NCBI GenBank assembly: GCA_023389895.1
Contig: JAEWDX010000313.1
Coordinates: 1-18,981 of the forward strand
Source: Bacillota bacterium
GTDB lineage: Bacteria; Bacillota; Bacilli; Bacillales; Cytobacillaceae
Direction: 5' to 3'
DNA: 18,981 bases
This document shows positions 7,503 through 14,783 of this stretch, piece after piece. The translations under genes were made by a program, and so were the position numbers. The stretch's first letter is position 1, and each line of letters begins with the position of its first letter. Under the pieces are notes generated by a model. It ran no database searches and was not told where the DNA came from. It was given only the letters and a program-made list of their open reading frames with translations.

Positions 7503-9290
7503 ATGTTCAATTTAATGCCATCCATGTTTGAAAAAGTTGGAATCATTGTAATCGTTGCCTTTCTACTTTCACAAATGAGATCATTTCGACAAATTGTACA
7601 AAAAGATCATACTCTCATTGAGAAGTTTATGCTCATTTTGCTTTTCGGGGCATTTGGGTTAATTAGCAATTATACTGGAATCGAAATTTATCAAAATACA
7701 ATTAATAAAGCAAACTGGCACTCTAGTATAGACCCAGAAAGTGCCCTAGCGAATACGAGAGTAATGGGCATCGTCATTGGTGGGATGCTTGGTGGACCGA
7801 TGGTTGGGATCGGAGCAGGTTTAATCGCTGGAATCCACAGGCTTACGCTAGGAGGCTTCTCTGCCTTTTCTTGTTCCATTTCTACATTGGTTGCTGGAAT
7901 TATCGCTGGATATTTCGGGAGAAGAAGGAAGTTAAAAGGGAAAAAGATTACAGCTGGATTCGCTGTTATGATCGGAATGTCATTAGAAGCCCTCCAGATG
8001 CTAATCATTCTCCTAACATCCAAACCGTTTGACCGTGCATGGGATCTCGTCCAAGTAATTGGACTGCCGATGATTTTTGTCAATGGATTTGGAACATTGC
8101 TATTCATGTTCATGATTCAAGCAATCATGCGCGATGAAGTTCGTACTCGGGCAAATCAAACAAATCTTGCCTTTCAAATTGCTGATCAAACTCTGCCATT
8201 TTTTCGCCAAGGCTTAAATACTCATTCATGCAAAAAAATATCTGAGATTATGTTGAAGCTGACTGCGGCAGATGCTGTCGCTATAACAGATAAAATGCAG
8301 GTGCTAGCTCATATTGGTATAGGCTCCGATCACCATATTCCAAAAGCTAAACTTGCAACTGGGTTGACTAGAAAAGTGCTCGATAATGGAAAGCTTGCCG
8401 TTGTAAAAACAAAGGATGAGATTTTCTGCTTCCATCATTCTTGTCCATTAGAAGCAGCAATTGTTCTCCCTTTAAAAGTGAAAAATAAAATCGTCGGAAC
8501 ATTGAAAATGTACTACACTCATCCCGAAAAGTTAGATAAGGTTCAAGAGCAGTTGGCTGAAGGACTTGCAAATTTATTCTCAACTCAATTAGAGCTTGCA
8601 GAGGCTGAACGGCAAACAGAATTATTGAAGGATGCGGAAATCAAAGCTTTGCATGCCCAAATTCACCCGCACTTTTTATTTAATAGCATTAATACGATTT
8701 CGATTTTATGTCGTACAGATGTATTTAAAGCCCGTAAATTACTGTTAGATTTAAGCCTATTTTTCCGTGGCAATATCCAAGGAGCAAGACAAATGCTGAT
8801 TCCATTAGACAAGGAATTAGAAAATGTAAAGGCATACCTTTCATTAGAGCAGACTCGATTTCCTAATAAGTGCAGGATTGATTTTCAAATCGATCCTGGT
8901 CTTCATACTGTGATCATTCCTCCATTTACACTGCAGCCTTTAGTTGAAAACGCCATTCATTATGGCTTTCCACAAAGGAAAGCTGAAGGGAGAATAACGA
9001 TCCGGATTTATTCAAAAAACAATTTCCTGCAAATAGCGGTAGCTGATAATGGACAGGGCATTCCGAAAGAGAAGGTATCAATGCTTGGAAAGCAGATCAT
9101 CGATTCAGAAAAGGGAAATGGCACAGCCCTCTATAATATTAGTCAGCGCTTAAAAGGGATTTATAACGGGAGTGCAACCTTTAAAATAATAAGTCAAGTA
9201 GAGCGTGGCACGGAGATTAGGATTTCTATCCCACTTGACAGAAAAGGTGGTTTCTATGAACGCAATGCTGAGAGCCTATATAGTGGATGA
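7503..9290 (+). CDS. LytS-type sensor histidine kinase (5TM-5TMR_LYT, GAF, kinase)
   Basis: The 595-residue membrane kinase has the LytS/BtsS domain order. Residues 1-210 hold about six membrane segments with the 5TM-5TMR_LYT core TRVMGIVIGGMLGGPMVGIG. A GAF-like domain spans about 225-365. The kinase dimerisation motif ALHAQIHPHFLFN contains the likely phospho-acceptor H390, and the ATP-binding N box LQPLVENAIHYGF (N483) plus DNGQGIP follow. Relatives sense pyruvate (E. coli BtsS) or control lrgAB/pftAB (LytS of Firmicutes). No lrgAB or pftAB lies nearby; a CstA-type transporter does, 5 kb downstream, which points to a BtsS-like role. An AAAGGA site lies eight bases before the ATG. It overlaps the response-regulator gene by 35 bases, indicating translational coupling. 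Confidence 0.93.
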   Translation: MFNLMPSMFEKVGIIVIVAFLLSQMRSFRQIVQKDHTLIEKFMLILLFGAFGLISNYTGIEIYQNTINKANWHSSIDPESALANTRVMGIVIGGMLGGPMVGIGAGLIAGIHRLTLGGFSAFSCSISTLVAGIIAGYFGRRRKLKGKKITAGFAVMIGMSLEALQMLIILLTSKPFDRAWDLVQVIGLPMIFVNGFGTLLFMFMIQAIMRDEVRTRANQTNLAFQIADQTLPFFRQGLNTHSCKKISEIMLKLTAADAVAITDKMQVLAHIGIGSDHHIPKAKLATGLTRKVLDNGKLAVVKTKDEIFCFHHSCPLEAAIVLPLKVKNKIVGTLKMYYTHPEKLDKVQEQLAEGLANLFSTQLELAEAERQTELLKDAEIKALHAQIHPHFLFNSINTISILCRTDVFKARKLLLDLSLFFRGNIQGARQMLIPLDKELENVKAYLSLEQTRFPNKCRIDFQIDPGLHTVIIPPFTLQPLVENAIHYGFPQRKAEGRITIRIYSKNNFLQIAVADNGQGIPKEKVSMLGKQIIDSEKGNGTALYNISQRLKGIYNGSATFKIISQVERGTEIRISIPLDRKGGFYERNAESLYSG

Positions 9291-10002
9291 TGAACCATTA
9301 GCAAGGGATGAAATTAAGTTTCTCCTTACTCAAAGTAAAGAAGTGGAAATTATCGGCGAAAGTGATTGTCTAAAGGAGGCGTTCACAGATATTTCTCAGC
9401 TTAACCCAGATATTGTTTTCCTCGATATTGAGCTTGCTGATCATAACGGAATCCATTTAGCGAAGCAAATCGATATCTTGGCGTTATCACCAGCCATTGT
9501 CTTTGCAACAGCATATGATGAATATGCCGTACAGGCTTTTGAACTAAATGCCGCTGACTATTTATTAAAGCCCTACGACGAAAATCGTCTAAAAAAAACA
9601 ATTGAAAAAATCAAGAAGATTAAAAGAATCGAGAACCAAAACATCCCAATCCAGCCACCGATAAAAAATGACAGCAAAGGAAAAATTCCCGTTATCATCG
9701 ATGAGAAAATCATTTTGTTAGCATTTGCTAACATCCTTTATTTAGAGTCTAGTGAAGGGAAATGTTCGATTCAAACAATGGAACAAAAATACAAAATTAG
9801 CGAAGCTCTTGTTACTGTTGAGAAAAAATTAAATAAGGAACAATTTCTTCGGGTACACCGCAGTTTCATCGTGAATATCGATCATATTAAGGAAATCGAG
9901 CCTTGGTTTAATTCTACCTATAATTTAATTATGAAGGGTGACTCGAAGGTTCCAGTTAGCCGAACCTATGTGAAGGAACTAAGGCAGCTTCTTGGCTTCT
10001 AA
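9256..10002 (+). CDS. LytTR-family response regulator (LytT/BtsR-like)
   Basis: The protein has a receiver domain (about 1-120) with acidic pair D11/D12, phospho-acceptor D57 in IVFLDIEL, T85 and K105 (LLKPYDE). A linker follows, then a LytTR DNA-binding domain (about 150-247) with ILYLESSEGKCSI and FLRVHRSFIVNIDHIKEIEPW. I take the ATG at 9256, giving 248 residues, because AAAAGGTGG lies five bases upstream; longer versions would begin inside lytS without a ribosome site. It overlaps the end of the kinase gene and is surely its partner. LytTR proteins bind paired direct repeats with 9-bp half-sites in promoters of transporter genes; the best nearby candidate target is cstA (see the repeats at 16884-16927). 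Confidence 0.94.
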   Translation: MNAMLRAYIVDDEPLARDEIKFLLTQSKEVEIIGESDCLKEAFTDISQLNPDIVFLDIELADHNGIHLAKQIDILALSPAIVFATAYDEYAVQAFELNAADYLLKPYDENRLKKTIEKIKKIKRIENQNIPIQPPIKNDSKGKIPVIIDEKIILLAFANILYLESSEGKCSIQTMEQKYKISEALVTVEKKLNKEQFLRVHRSFIVNIDHIKEIEPWFNSTYNLIMKGDSKVPVSRTYVKELRQLLGF

Positions 10003-10038
10003 TTTTTTTAAAACCAGAGATGGAGGAGGAGATAGTCA

Positions 10039-10314
10039 ATGATGATTGAGATTGATGCTGAGTCAAAAAAATGGATCGAGTCGAAAGGCAAGCACCTGAC
10101 AGTAAAAACACTCTCAGTTAATAGCTGCTGCGCACCTGGTGTTCAGGAAATCATAGCAGTACCTGCAAAGCCAAAGCCATTGAACCAATATCATGAATTT
10201 ATGATCGATAATCTATTAATCTATGTCCAAAAAAATATTGCTAAAACGGAAAAACTAACATTGAAACTATCAGGATTTAGTATTTTAAAAACAATTTCAG
10301 CTAAGCTTTCATAA
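10039..10314 (+). CDS. Small double-cysteine (CC/Se motif-like) protein
   Basis: This 91-residue soluble protein starts with an IscA/HesB-like pattern (IEIDAESKKWIESKGKHLTV) and has adjacent cysteines C30-C31 in VNSCCAPGVQEI. It resembles the family annotated as CC/Se motif (seleno)protein, in which one of the two cysteines can be selenocysteine; here both are plain TGC codons. The biochemical role is unknown to me; a redox or metal-binding job is suggested by the cysteine pair. A strong GGAGGAGG site (10022-10029) lies nine bases before the ATG, and only 36 bp separate it from the response regulator, so it probably belongs to the lytSR operon. Its 3' end recurs as a broken copy at 14768-14908. 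Confidence 0.72.
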   Translation: MMIEIDAESKKWIESKGKHLTVKTLSVNSCCAPGVQEIIAVPAKPKPLNQYHEFMIDNLLIYVQKNIAKTEKLTLKLSGFSILKTISAKLS

Positions 10315-10351
10315 TCATCTTCTGCGCCAATCATTTCTACTATTTAACATG

Positions 10352-10401
10352 AAAAAAGTTGTCTCCAAGTCGAATTCAGACTTTGTAGAGACAACTTTTT
10401 T
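10352..10401. terminator. Rho-independent terminator after the lytSR-CC operon
   Basis: A 14-bp perfect stem, AAAAAAGTTGTCTC with GAGACAACTTTTTT, has inner pairing CAAGTC/GACTTTG and continues into more T on the plus strand. It sits 37 bp after the double-cysteine gene and should end that transcript. The symmetric A and T runs would allow termination on either strand. Its GTCTC...GAGAC core resembles the terminator at 14988-15029. Confidence 0.88.
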
Positions 10402-10441
10402 TATCGATTAGGCTATAAATGTTGTTTTTAAAATTTTGCCC

Positions 10442-10568
10442 GTTGATTTCCGCTACGGGCACTTGCTTTCCGCGGGGAGTGACGTGAGCCTCCTCGGCGC
10501 TTGCGCCTGTGGGGTCTCACGCTTCCCTCCGTTCCCGCAGGAGTCAAGTGCCCTCCGCTCCAATCAAC
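10442..10568. repeat. 127-bp GC-rich inverted intergenic repeat
   Basis: The element begins GTTGATTTCCGCT and ends AGCGGAG-type sequence read from the other strand. Its 24-bp ends (10442-10465 and 10545-10568) are imperfect inverted repeats sharing GTTGATT and GGGCACTTG. Inside, GTGAGCC...GGTCTCAC and GGCGCTTGCGCC form nested stems, so the whole unit can fold into a long hairpin. It is far richer in G and C than its surroundings. I recall near-identical elements scattered in many Bacillus relatives, where they are sometimes mis-called as short genes. No transposase is encoded. It may be a miniature mobile or REP-like element; this is inference. Confidence 0.8.
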
Positions 10569-10860
10569 TCAGATAATGAAACAAAAATTGTTCTATAAAT
10601 ATAGATAGTATTTTTTTGAGAAATAACATTTGTTTCGTCAATGGTGCCATCAACGTAAGTTAATTCTTTTTTTTTTTGCATTACTTAACAAATTCTCCAC
10701 AGAGATAATAATGAATTTTCTCTTCAATTAAAACACCACCTAAGCCTAATTATAAACTACTTACTAATATTAACAAAAACGGTAATGCGATGGAAAGTGT
10801 GACTACTAAACTAAATGAGACAGTATCCGCTTGATAAGATTGGACATTTACATACATCAC
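10569..10860. other. Gene-poor AT-rich stretch before the TetR promoter
   Basis: No convincing gene lies here. It holds an 11-base T run (10667-10677) and, on the reverse strand, a 35-codon frame (10857-10750) with a hydrophobic C-terminal half but no ribosome binding site. It may be debris from an earlier gene order or simply spacer. Confidence 0.4.
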
Positions 10861-10908
10861 TTGACAGTACATACTATCTATGCGAATATTATTTATGAAT
10901 ATTCGCAT
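10861..10908 (+). promoter_or_regulatory. Promoter and palindromic operator of the tetR-type gene
   Basis: TTGACA at 10861-10866 is a perfect -35 box. The -10 is less clear; GAATAT at 10884-10889 has the right 17-base spacing. Covering it is a perfect inverted repeat with 11-bp arms, ATGCGAATATT (10880-10890) and AATATTCGCAT (10898-10908), around a 7-base centre. A palindrome over the promoter of a TetR-family gene is the usual site for autorepression, so this is very likely its operator, controlling the whole downstream operon. Confidence 0.75.
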
Positions 10909-10951
10909 GAAAATATTCACTGGAATTTCATAAGTAAAGGAGCTGGTAAAT

Positions 10952-11542
10952 ATGCCGTCAGGACCTGTTTTGACTGAAGCAGATAAAAACGAAATTCGGA
11001 AAAAACTTCAAGACCTTTGTGAGTATCTCTGGACAGCCTTCGGTTATAAAAAAACAAGTATCAAGGAGCTTTGTACGAGCGCCGGAATTTCTATCGGCAC
11101 GTTTTATACCCTCTATCCCACTAAAGAGGACTTGTTTTTTGAAACGCTCGAAAACATTCAGGCAAAATTGAAACAAAAGGTTCTTGATATAAATCAAAGC
11201 AATCCTACTAAAAAAGGATTTGCACAATCGATGAAAGAGATTTTTCGGGAGTACGACAGCAAACCACTTTTGTATAACTTCAATACGCCTGACTTTCAAT
11301 CATTCATAACGAAATTACCTGACGAAGTAAAGGAAAAGCTTAAATTTGATAGCATAGAATTTTTCAGAAAAAATATACAGATAGCTAACCTCAAGTTGAA
11401 AATTGATGAATATGAGGCGTATGGGATTTTCAGCGCGCTATTAACTACTATCAGCGCAAAGGAAACAATTTCAGCTACTTGTGACTACTTTATCGTTTTC
11501 GACTTTATGGTGGATAACCTCATACCTGAAATTTTTGAATAA
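10952..11542 (+). CDS. TetR/AcrR-family repressor
   Basis: This 196-residue regulator has an N-terminal TetR helix-turn-helix: KKTSIKELCTSAGISIGTFY followed by LYPTKEDLFFE (about 33-63). The remaining helical domain, which binds the inducer, is not similar to anything I can name. A charged lead of about 15 residues precedes the first helix. The start ATG follows AAAGGAGCTGG, a strong site. It heads an operon of ABC transporter, small membrane proteins and MFS pump, so it probably represses them until an exported compound binds. The perfect palindrome at 10880-10908, 43 bp upstream of the start, is the likely binding site. The inducer is unknown. Confidence 0.9.
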   Translation: MPSGPVLTEADKNEIRKKLQDLCEYLWTAFGYKKTSIKELCTSAGISIGTFYTLYPTKEDLFFETLENIQAKLKQKVLDINQSNPTKKGFAQSMKEIFREYDSKPLLYNFNTPDFQSFITKLPDEVKEKLKFDSIEFFRKNIQIANLKLKIDEYEAYGIFSALLTTISAKETISATCDYFIVFDFMVDNLIPEIFE

Positions 11543-11617
11543 AGAGTGGATTTATTCTGAAATCCGGGTATAAAACCATTGCGATAAGTGGCTGTAACAC
11601 GGAGGGGAGAAAAAGGA

Positions 11618-12364
11618 ATGACTTATGCGATTGAGATTGATAGTCTATCAAAATCCATCGACGGAAACATAATATTGAATGATATTACCATGAGGGTAAA
11701 GCAAGGAGAAATCTACGGTTTTTTAGGAGCAAATGGCGCGGGTAAAACATCGCTGATGAAAACGCTCTATCGGATTATGATACCGACTTCAGGGACAGTT
11801 TCCTTATTAGGGGAGAAAATCAAAAATGGCCCTAATGCAGTCTTTTCCCGGATTGGTAGTATCATTGAAACGCCTGTGTTTTACGGTGAGTTTGACGCCC
11901 GTAAAAATCTTGAATTGCACTCTGAATATACGGGGGGCAATGGCTATAAGCGAATTGAAGATACGCTGTCATTATTCGGGCTTTCAGCGGCTACTAATAA
12001 ACCCGTTAAGAGTTTTTCATTAGGAATGAAACAGAGGCTTGCTCTTGCAAGAGCTTTTCTCACAAGGCCAGAACTGCTTATTTTAGATGAACCAATCAAC
12101 GGATTAGACCCACAAGGCATTATTGAGATGCGGGAATTACTGTTACATATTAATCGTGAGTACAATACTGGTATTTTTATTTCAAGTCATATTCTTGACG
12201 AGTTATCTAAAATAGCGGATACCATAGGCGTTATCGACAACGGTTCCATGATTGCGGAAATATCAATGGCTGAAATCAAACAGAAAGGGATAAATCTTGA
12301 AACCTATTATCTAGATTTATTAAAGAGTGGCAATGATGAAAAACCTAATTCATTTGGAGCTTAA
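11618..12364 (+). CDS. ABC transporter ATPase (bacitracin/lantibiotic-export type)
   Basis: This 249-residue ATPase belongs to the BcrA/LanF-like group. Walker A is GANGAGKT (37-44), the signature region FSLGMKQR (133-140), Walker B LLILDEP (153-159) followed by NGLDPQG, and the H-loop ISSHILDE (H191). I prefer the ATG at 11618 because GGAGGGGA (11601-11608) sits nine bases upstream; the frame extends back to a GTG at 11588 that lacks a ribosome site and adds residues outside the fold. Members pair with ABC-2 permeases to expel antimicrobial peptides or lipophilic drugs from the membrane. The permease gene overlaps its end by 32 bases, so the two are translationally coupled. The compound exported is not known. 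Confidence 0.9.
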   Translation: MTYAIEIDSLSKSIDGNIILNDITMRVKQGEIYGFLGANGAGKTSLMKTLYRIMIPTSGTVSLLGEKIKNGPNAVFSRIGSIIETPVFYGEFDARKNLELHSEYTGGNGYKRIEDTLSLFGLSAATNKPVKSFSLGMKQRLALARAFLTRPELLILDEPINGLDPQGIIEMRELLLHINREYNTGIFISSHILDELSKIADTIGVIDNGSMIAEISMAEIKQKGINLETYYLDLLKSGNDEKPNSFGA

Positions 12365-13031
12365 AAAGTTTTCGTTAAAACCACACTTGATAGGACTTTT
12401 AGTAGCAAATATCATTATTTTATTTTTAAGCGTCTTTACTTCTATGCTTTTAACTTCCGAGACAGATGCATCTATACCAGCAGGATTACCAGCAATGCAA
12501 TTAGATACGATGACTTTAGCAGCGATGCTTATAAGATCTACGTTTATTGTTTGGGAGGCTGTGTTAATATCCTCCTTCATTATCGAGGAATACCGCAATA
12601 AAACAATAAGCTTACTTTTCACCTATCCCGTTAGCCGGACGCAATTAATTTTAGTAAAGGTGATGATGATTTTCGGGATAATGCTCGTCTTTCATATTTG
12701 TTCAAGCGTTTTTCAGAATATTTGTGTATACATTTTAAGTGGACAATTTAAGTTTGTCACATACAGCTTTGAAAGTGTGTCTACTCAAATTATCACGATT
12801 ATATCAACAATTCTTTTAGGCTTGTTCCCACTATTCGTTGGAATGCTGAAAAAGTCAACTATTGCGACGATTATCTCCTCCCTCATAATCGTTGCTATTG
12901 CTTCAAACTCACATGGAGCTACGGCAGGAATGATGTCTGTACCAGTGGTCGCCGTCATCTTCGGTATTATCGGACTAATTTTTTCAACGGTCGCAATTAG
13001 AAAAATGGTCACTTCTGATTTGTACAATTAA
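12333..13031 (+). CDS. ABC-2-type permease subunit
   Basis: This 232-residue integral membrane protein, counted from the ATG at 12333, has six predicted membrane spans and a short cytoplasmic N-terminus (MMKNLIHLELKKF). The loop FIIEEYRNKTISLLFTYPVSRTQLI after the second span is the typical ABC-2 coupling motif (EYRNKT, YPVSR) that contacts the ATPase. It overlaps the ATPase gene by 32 bases, with AAAGAG as a modest ribosome site, so translation is likely coupled. Length matches the short permeases of BcrB and LanE/G type. With the preceding ATPase it forms a two-component exporter in the cytoplasmic membrane. A second ATG at 12336 is equally possible as the start. Confidence 0.88.
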   Translation: MMKNLIHLELKKFSLKPHLIGLLVANIIILFLSVFTSMLLTSETDASIPAGLPAMQLDTMTLAAMLIRSTFIVWEAVLISSFIIEEYRNKTISLLFTYPVSRTQLILVKVMMIFGIMLVFHICSSVFQNICVYILSGQFKFVTYSFESVSTQIITIISTILLGLFPLFVGMLKKSTIATIISSLIIVAIASNSHGATAGMMSVPVVAVIFGIIGLIFSTVAIRKMVTSDLYN

Positions 13032-13052
13032 TAAAAATTTGGAGGCGCTAAA

Positions 13053-13286
13053 ATGAATTTACCAGTCCCGGATTTTGTTCCGGTTCCGAATCCCGAAATC
13101 TTATTGACAATGTCTATTGTATTATTGATTGTTGGTATCTGCCTTGTTTGCATTGGGGGTCTTTTATTTTTCCTACGCAAACGGAAAGGAAAAAAAACGA
13201 TAATTCCGTGGATTTGTATTGGTGCCGGCATATTGCTCGTGACAAATCACGGAATACAATTAATATTCAACTTCTTGGAGGTATAA
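13053..13286 (+). CDS. Small two-span membrane protein, unknown function
   Basis: The 77-residue protein has a proline-rich N-terminus (NLPVPDFVPVPNPE), a membrane span (about 17-41), a strongly basic loop (RKRKGKK) and a second span (about 50-70). A clear ribosome site, GGAGGCG, precedes the ATG at 13053, and the gene begins 21 bp after the permease stop, so it is a real member of the operon. I do not recognise a family. It could be an accessory subunit of the ABC exporter or an immunity-type peptide; neither is shown. Confidence 0.7.
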   Translation: MNLPVPDFVPVPNPEILLTMSIVLLIVGICLVCIGGLLFFLRKRKGKKTIIPWICIGAGILLVTNHGIQLIFNFLEV

Positions 13287-13289
13287 ATA

Positions 13290-13517
13290 ATGATTAAAGA
13301 ACTTAATCGCACATGTGAAAAGGTAAATGTTTTTTTCGGAGTCTCGGTCAAATTGCCAGAACCGAAAAGAAGTACGCTAAAAAACGCCTCCGTTCTCAAC
13401 TTCGCATTGGGGGTAGGATTAATAGCTGCCAGCGTGATCTTCGCGCAAAAATGGTGTGCAGTAGCCGGTGGAATAAGTATTATCAACAGTGTTGTACTAA
13501 AACACAAGGCTAAATAA
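13290..13517 (+). CDS. Small membrane-associated protein, unknown function
   Basis: This 75-residue protein has a charged first third (KELNRTCEKVNVFFG...PEPKRST) followed by hydrophobic stretches (ASVLNFALGVGLIAASVIF, then WCAVAGGISIINSVVL) that could form one or two membrane helices. GGAGG lies before the ATG at 13290 with good spacing, and only 3 bp separate it from the preceding gene's stop, so it is translated as part of the operon. I do not recognise a family. Its stop is 9 bp before the MFS gene, whose own ribosome site is poor, so translation of this gene may drive that of the MFS gene. Confidence 0.68.
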   Translation: MIKELNRTCEKVNVFFGVSVKLPEPKRSTLKNASVLNFALGVGLIAASVIFAQKWCAVAGGISIINSVVLKHKAK

Positions 13518-13526
13518 AAGTTTATT

Positions 13527-14783
13527 ATGCAGAATACGAATAAACCATCTCCAAAAGATTTTAACTTAATGGTGGTAGGACAAATCATTTCTATTCTCGG
13601 TTCGGCTCTTTTACGCTTTGTCCTTTCTTTATACGTTTTAGATATAACTGGTAGGGTAGATTTGTTTGCTACACTATATGCAATATCCAATATACCACTA
13701 TTGCTTGCGCCAGTGGGCGGAGCAATCGCAGATAGATTTAACCGCAGAAATCTAATGGTGATTTTCGATTTTACTAGTAGCGCAATTGTATTTGGTTTGA
13801 TTTTGTTTATGTTATCAGACAATACCTCTGTTGTGCTTATTGGCGTAATTATGGTCTTATTGTCTATTGTAAGCGCCTTGTATACTCCCGCCGTTACCGC
13901 AAGTATCCCCTTGTTGGTGGAGGAAAGTAAGTTAGAGGGAGCGAATGGCATTGTCCAGGCTGTACAGGCCATGTCCAACGTCGCAGCTCCCATTTTAGGC
14001 GGTGTTTTATACGGAGGCTTTGGTGTAAAATCTCTTATGGTCATAAGCTGTATTGCTTTCTTTCTATCTGCTGTGATGGAAATATTCATTAAAATACCAT
14101 TTACCAAACGTGAACAGGAAAGTCATATCATATCTACCATTGCAAAAGATATGAAGGAAGGCTTTATTTATGTAGTGAGACAGCCATTTATTCTTAAATC
14201 CATGATTTTGGGCACCTTAATAAATTTCGTGTTATCTCCACTCTTGATTATTGGAGCCCCAACTATATTAAGGGTTACTATGCAGAGCAGCGATACAATG
14301 TATGGTGTGGGAATAGCACTTATTAGCTTCGCTTCCATCTTAGGGGCGCTGACTATTGGGGTCTTTGCTAAAAAAATGGAACTGAATACATTATATCGTT
14401 GGATTGCCTCGACTGCCTTGTTAGTATTACCTATTGCCGCATCTGTACTGCCATTTGTTCTCGGGCTTGGTTATTATCCGAGCTTCCTTCTTTTTATGCT
14501 TGGTGCGATCCCGATCGCAATGGTGGCATCCATCATTTCGATTTTTGTCATTGCTAGAGTACAAAGAATGACTCCTAATGAACATTTAGGGAAGGTTATG
14601 GCAATTATTATGGCTGTCGCGCAATGTGCTGCTCCGCTAGGTCAAATCGTATATGGTATGATATTTGAATCATTTAACAATATGCTTTATTTGCCGATTC
14701 TAGCCATTAGTCTGATTATGCTCATAATAGCTAGTATTTCACAGCGGATTTTTAACATGAAACCAGAAAACCAAAACCATTGA
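13527..14783 (+). CDS. MFS efflux transporter (MFS_3/macrolide-efflux-like)
   Basis: The 418-residue protein has about twelve membrane spans. Motif A, GGAIADRFNRRN (64-75), lies between spans 2 and 3, and the pattern LYTPAVTASIPLLVEESKLEGANG is typical of the MefA-like MFS_3 branch, whose members expel macrolides and other drugs. No good ribosome site precedes the ATG at 13527, so translation may be coupled to the gene ending 9 bp earlier. It is the last gene of the TetR-governed cassette. Its final codons and stop lie at the start of a sequence related to the double-cysteine gene (from about 14768), so the natural C-terminus may have been altered by the joining event. The substrate is unknown. 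Confidence 0.88.
   Translation: MQNTNKPSPKDFNLMVVGQIISILGSALLRFVLSLYVLDITGRVDLFATLYAISNIPLLLAPVGGAIADRFNRRNLMVIFDFTSSAIVFGLILFMLSDNTSVVLIGVIMVLLSIVSALYTPAVTASIPLLVEESKLEGANGIVQAVQAMSNVAAPILGGVLYGGFGVKSLMVISCIAFFLSAVMEIFIKIPFTKREQESHIISTIAKDMKEGFIYVVRQPFILKSMILGTLINFVLSPLLIIGAPTILRVTMQSSDTMYGVGIALISFASILGALTIGVFAKKMELNTLYRWIASTALLVLPIAASVLPFVLGLGYYPSFLLFMLGAIPIAMVASIISIFVIARVQRMTPNEHLGKVMAIIMAVAQCAAPLGQIVYGMIFESFNNMLYLPILAISLIMLIIASISQRIFNMKPENQNH

Noticed and set aside
9205..9255. Longer N-terminus for the LytTR regulator
   Set aside because: The extra 17 residues lie in the lytS 3' end, have no ribosome site, and precede the normal receiver-domain start; ATG 9256 has AAAAGGTGG.
10442..10568. 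GC-rich unit as an RNA gene or CRISPR-like element
   Set aside because: It is a single copy with terminal inverted repeats and no spaced direct repeats; it fits a dispersed intergenic repeat better than a structured RNA gene.
11588..11617. GTG start for the ABC ATPase
   Set aside because: The extra ten residues translate the ribosome binding site itself (GGAGGGGA), so ATG 11618 is the better start.
13247..14107. 286-codon reverse-strand frame
   Set aside because: It lies opposite the MFS gene and the two small membrane genes; its biased composition (many I, T, K, P) is what an antisense frame of membrane-protein codons gives. No ribosome site.
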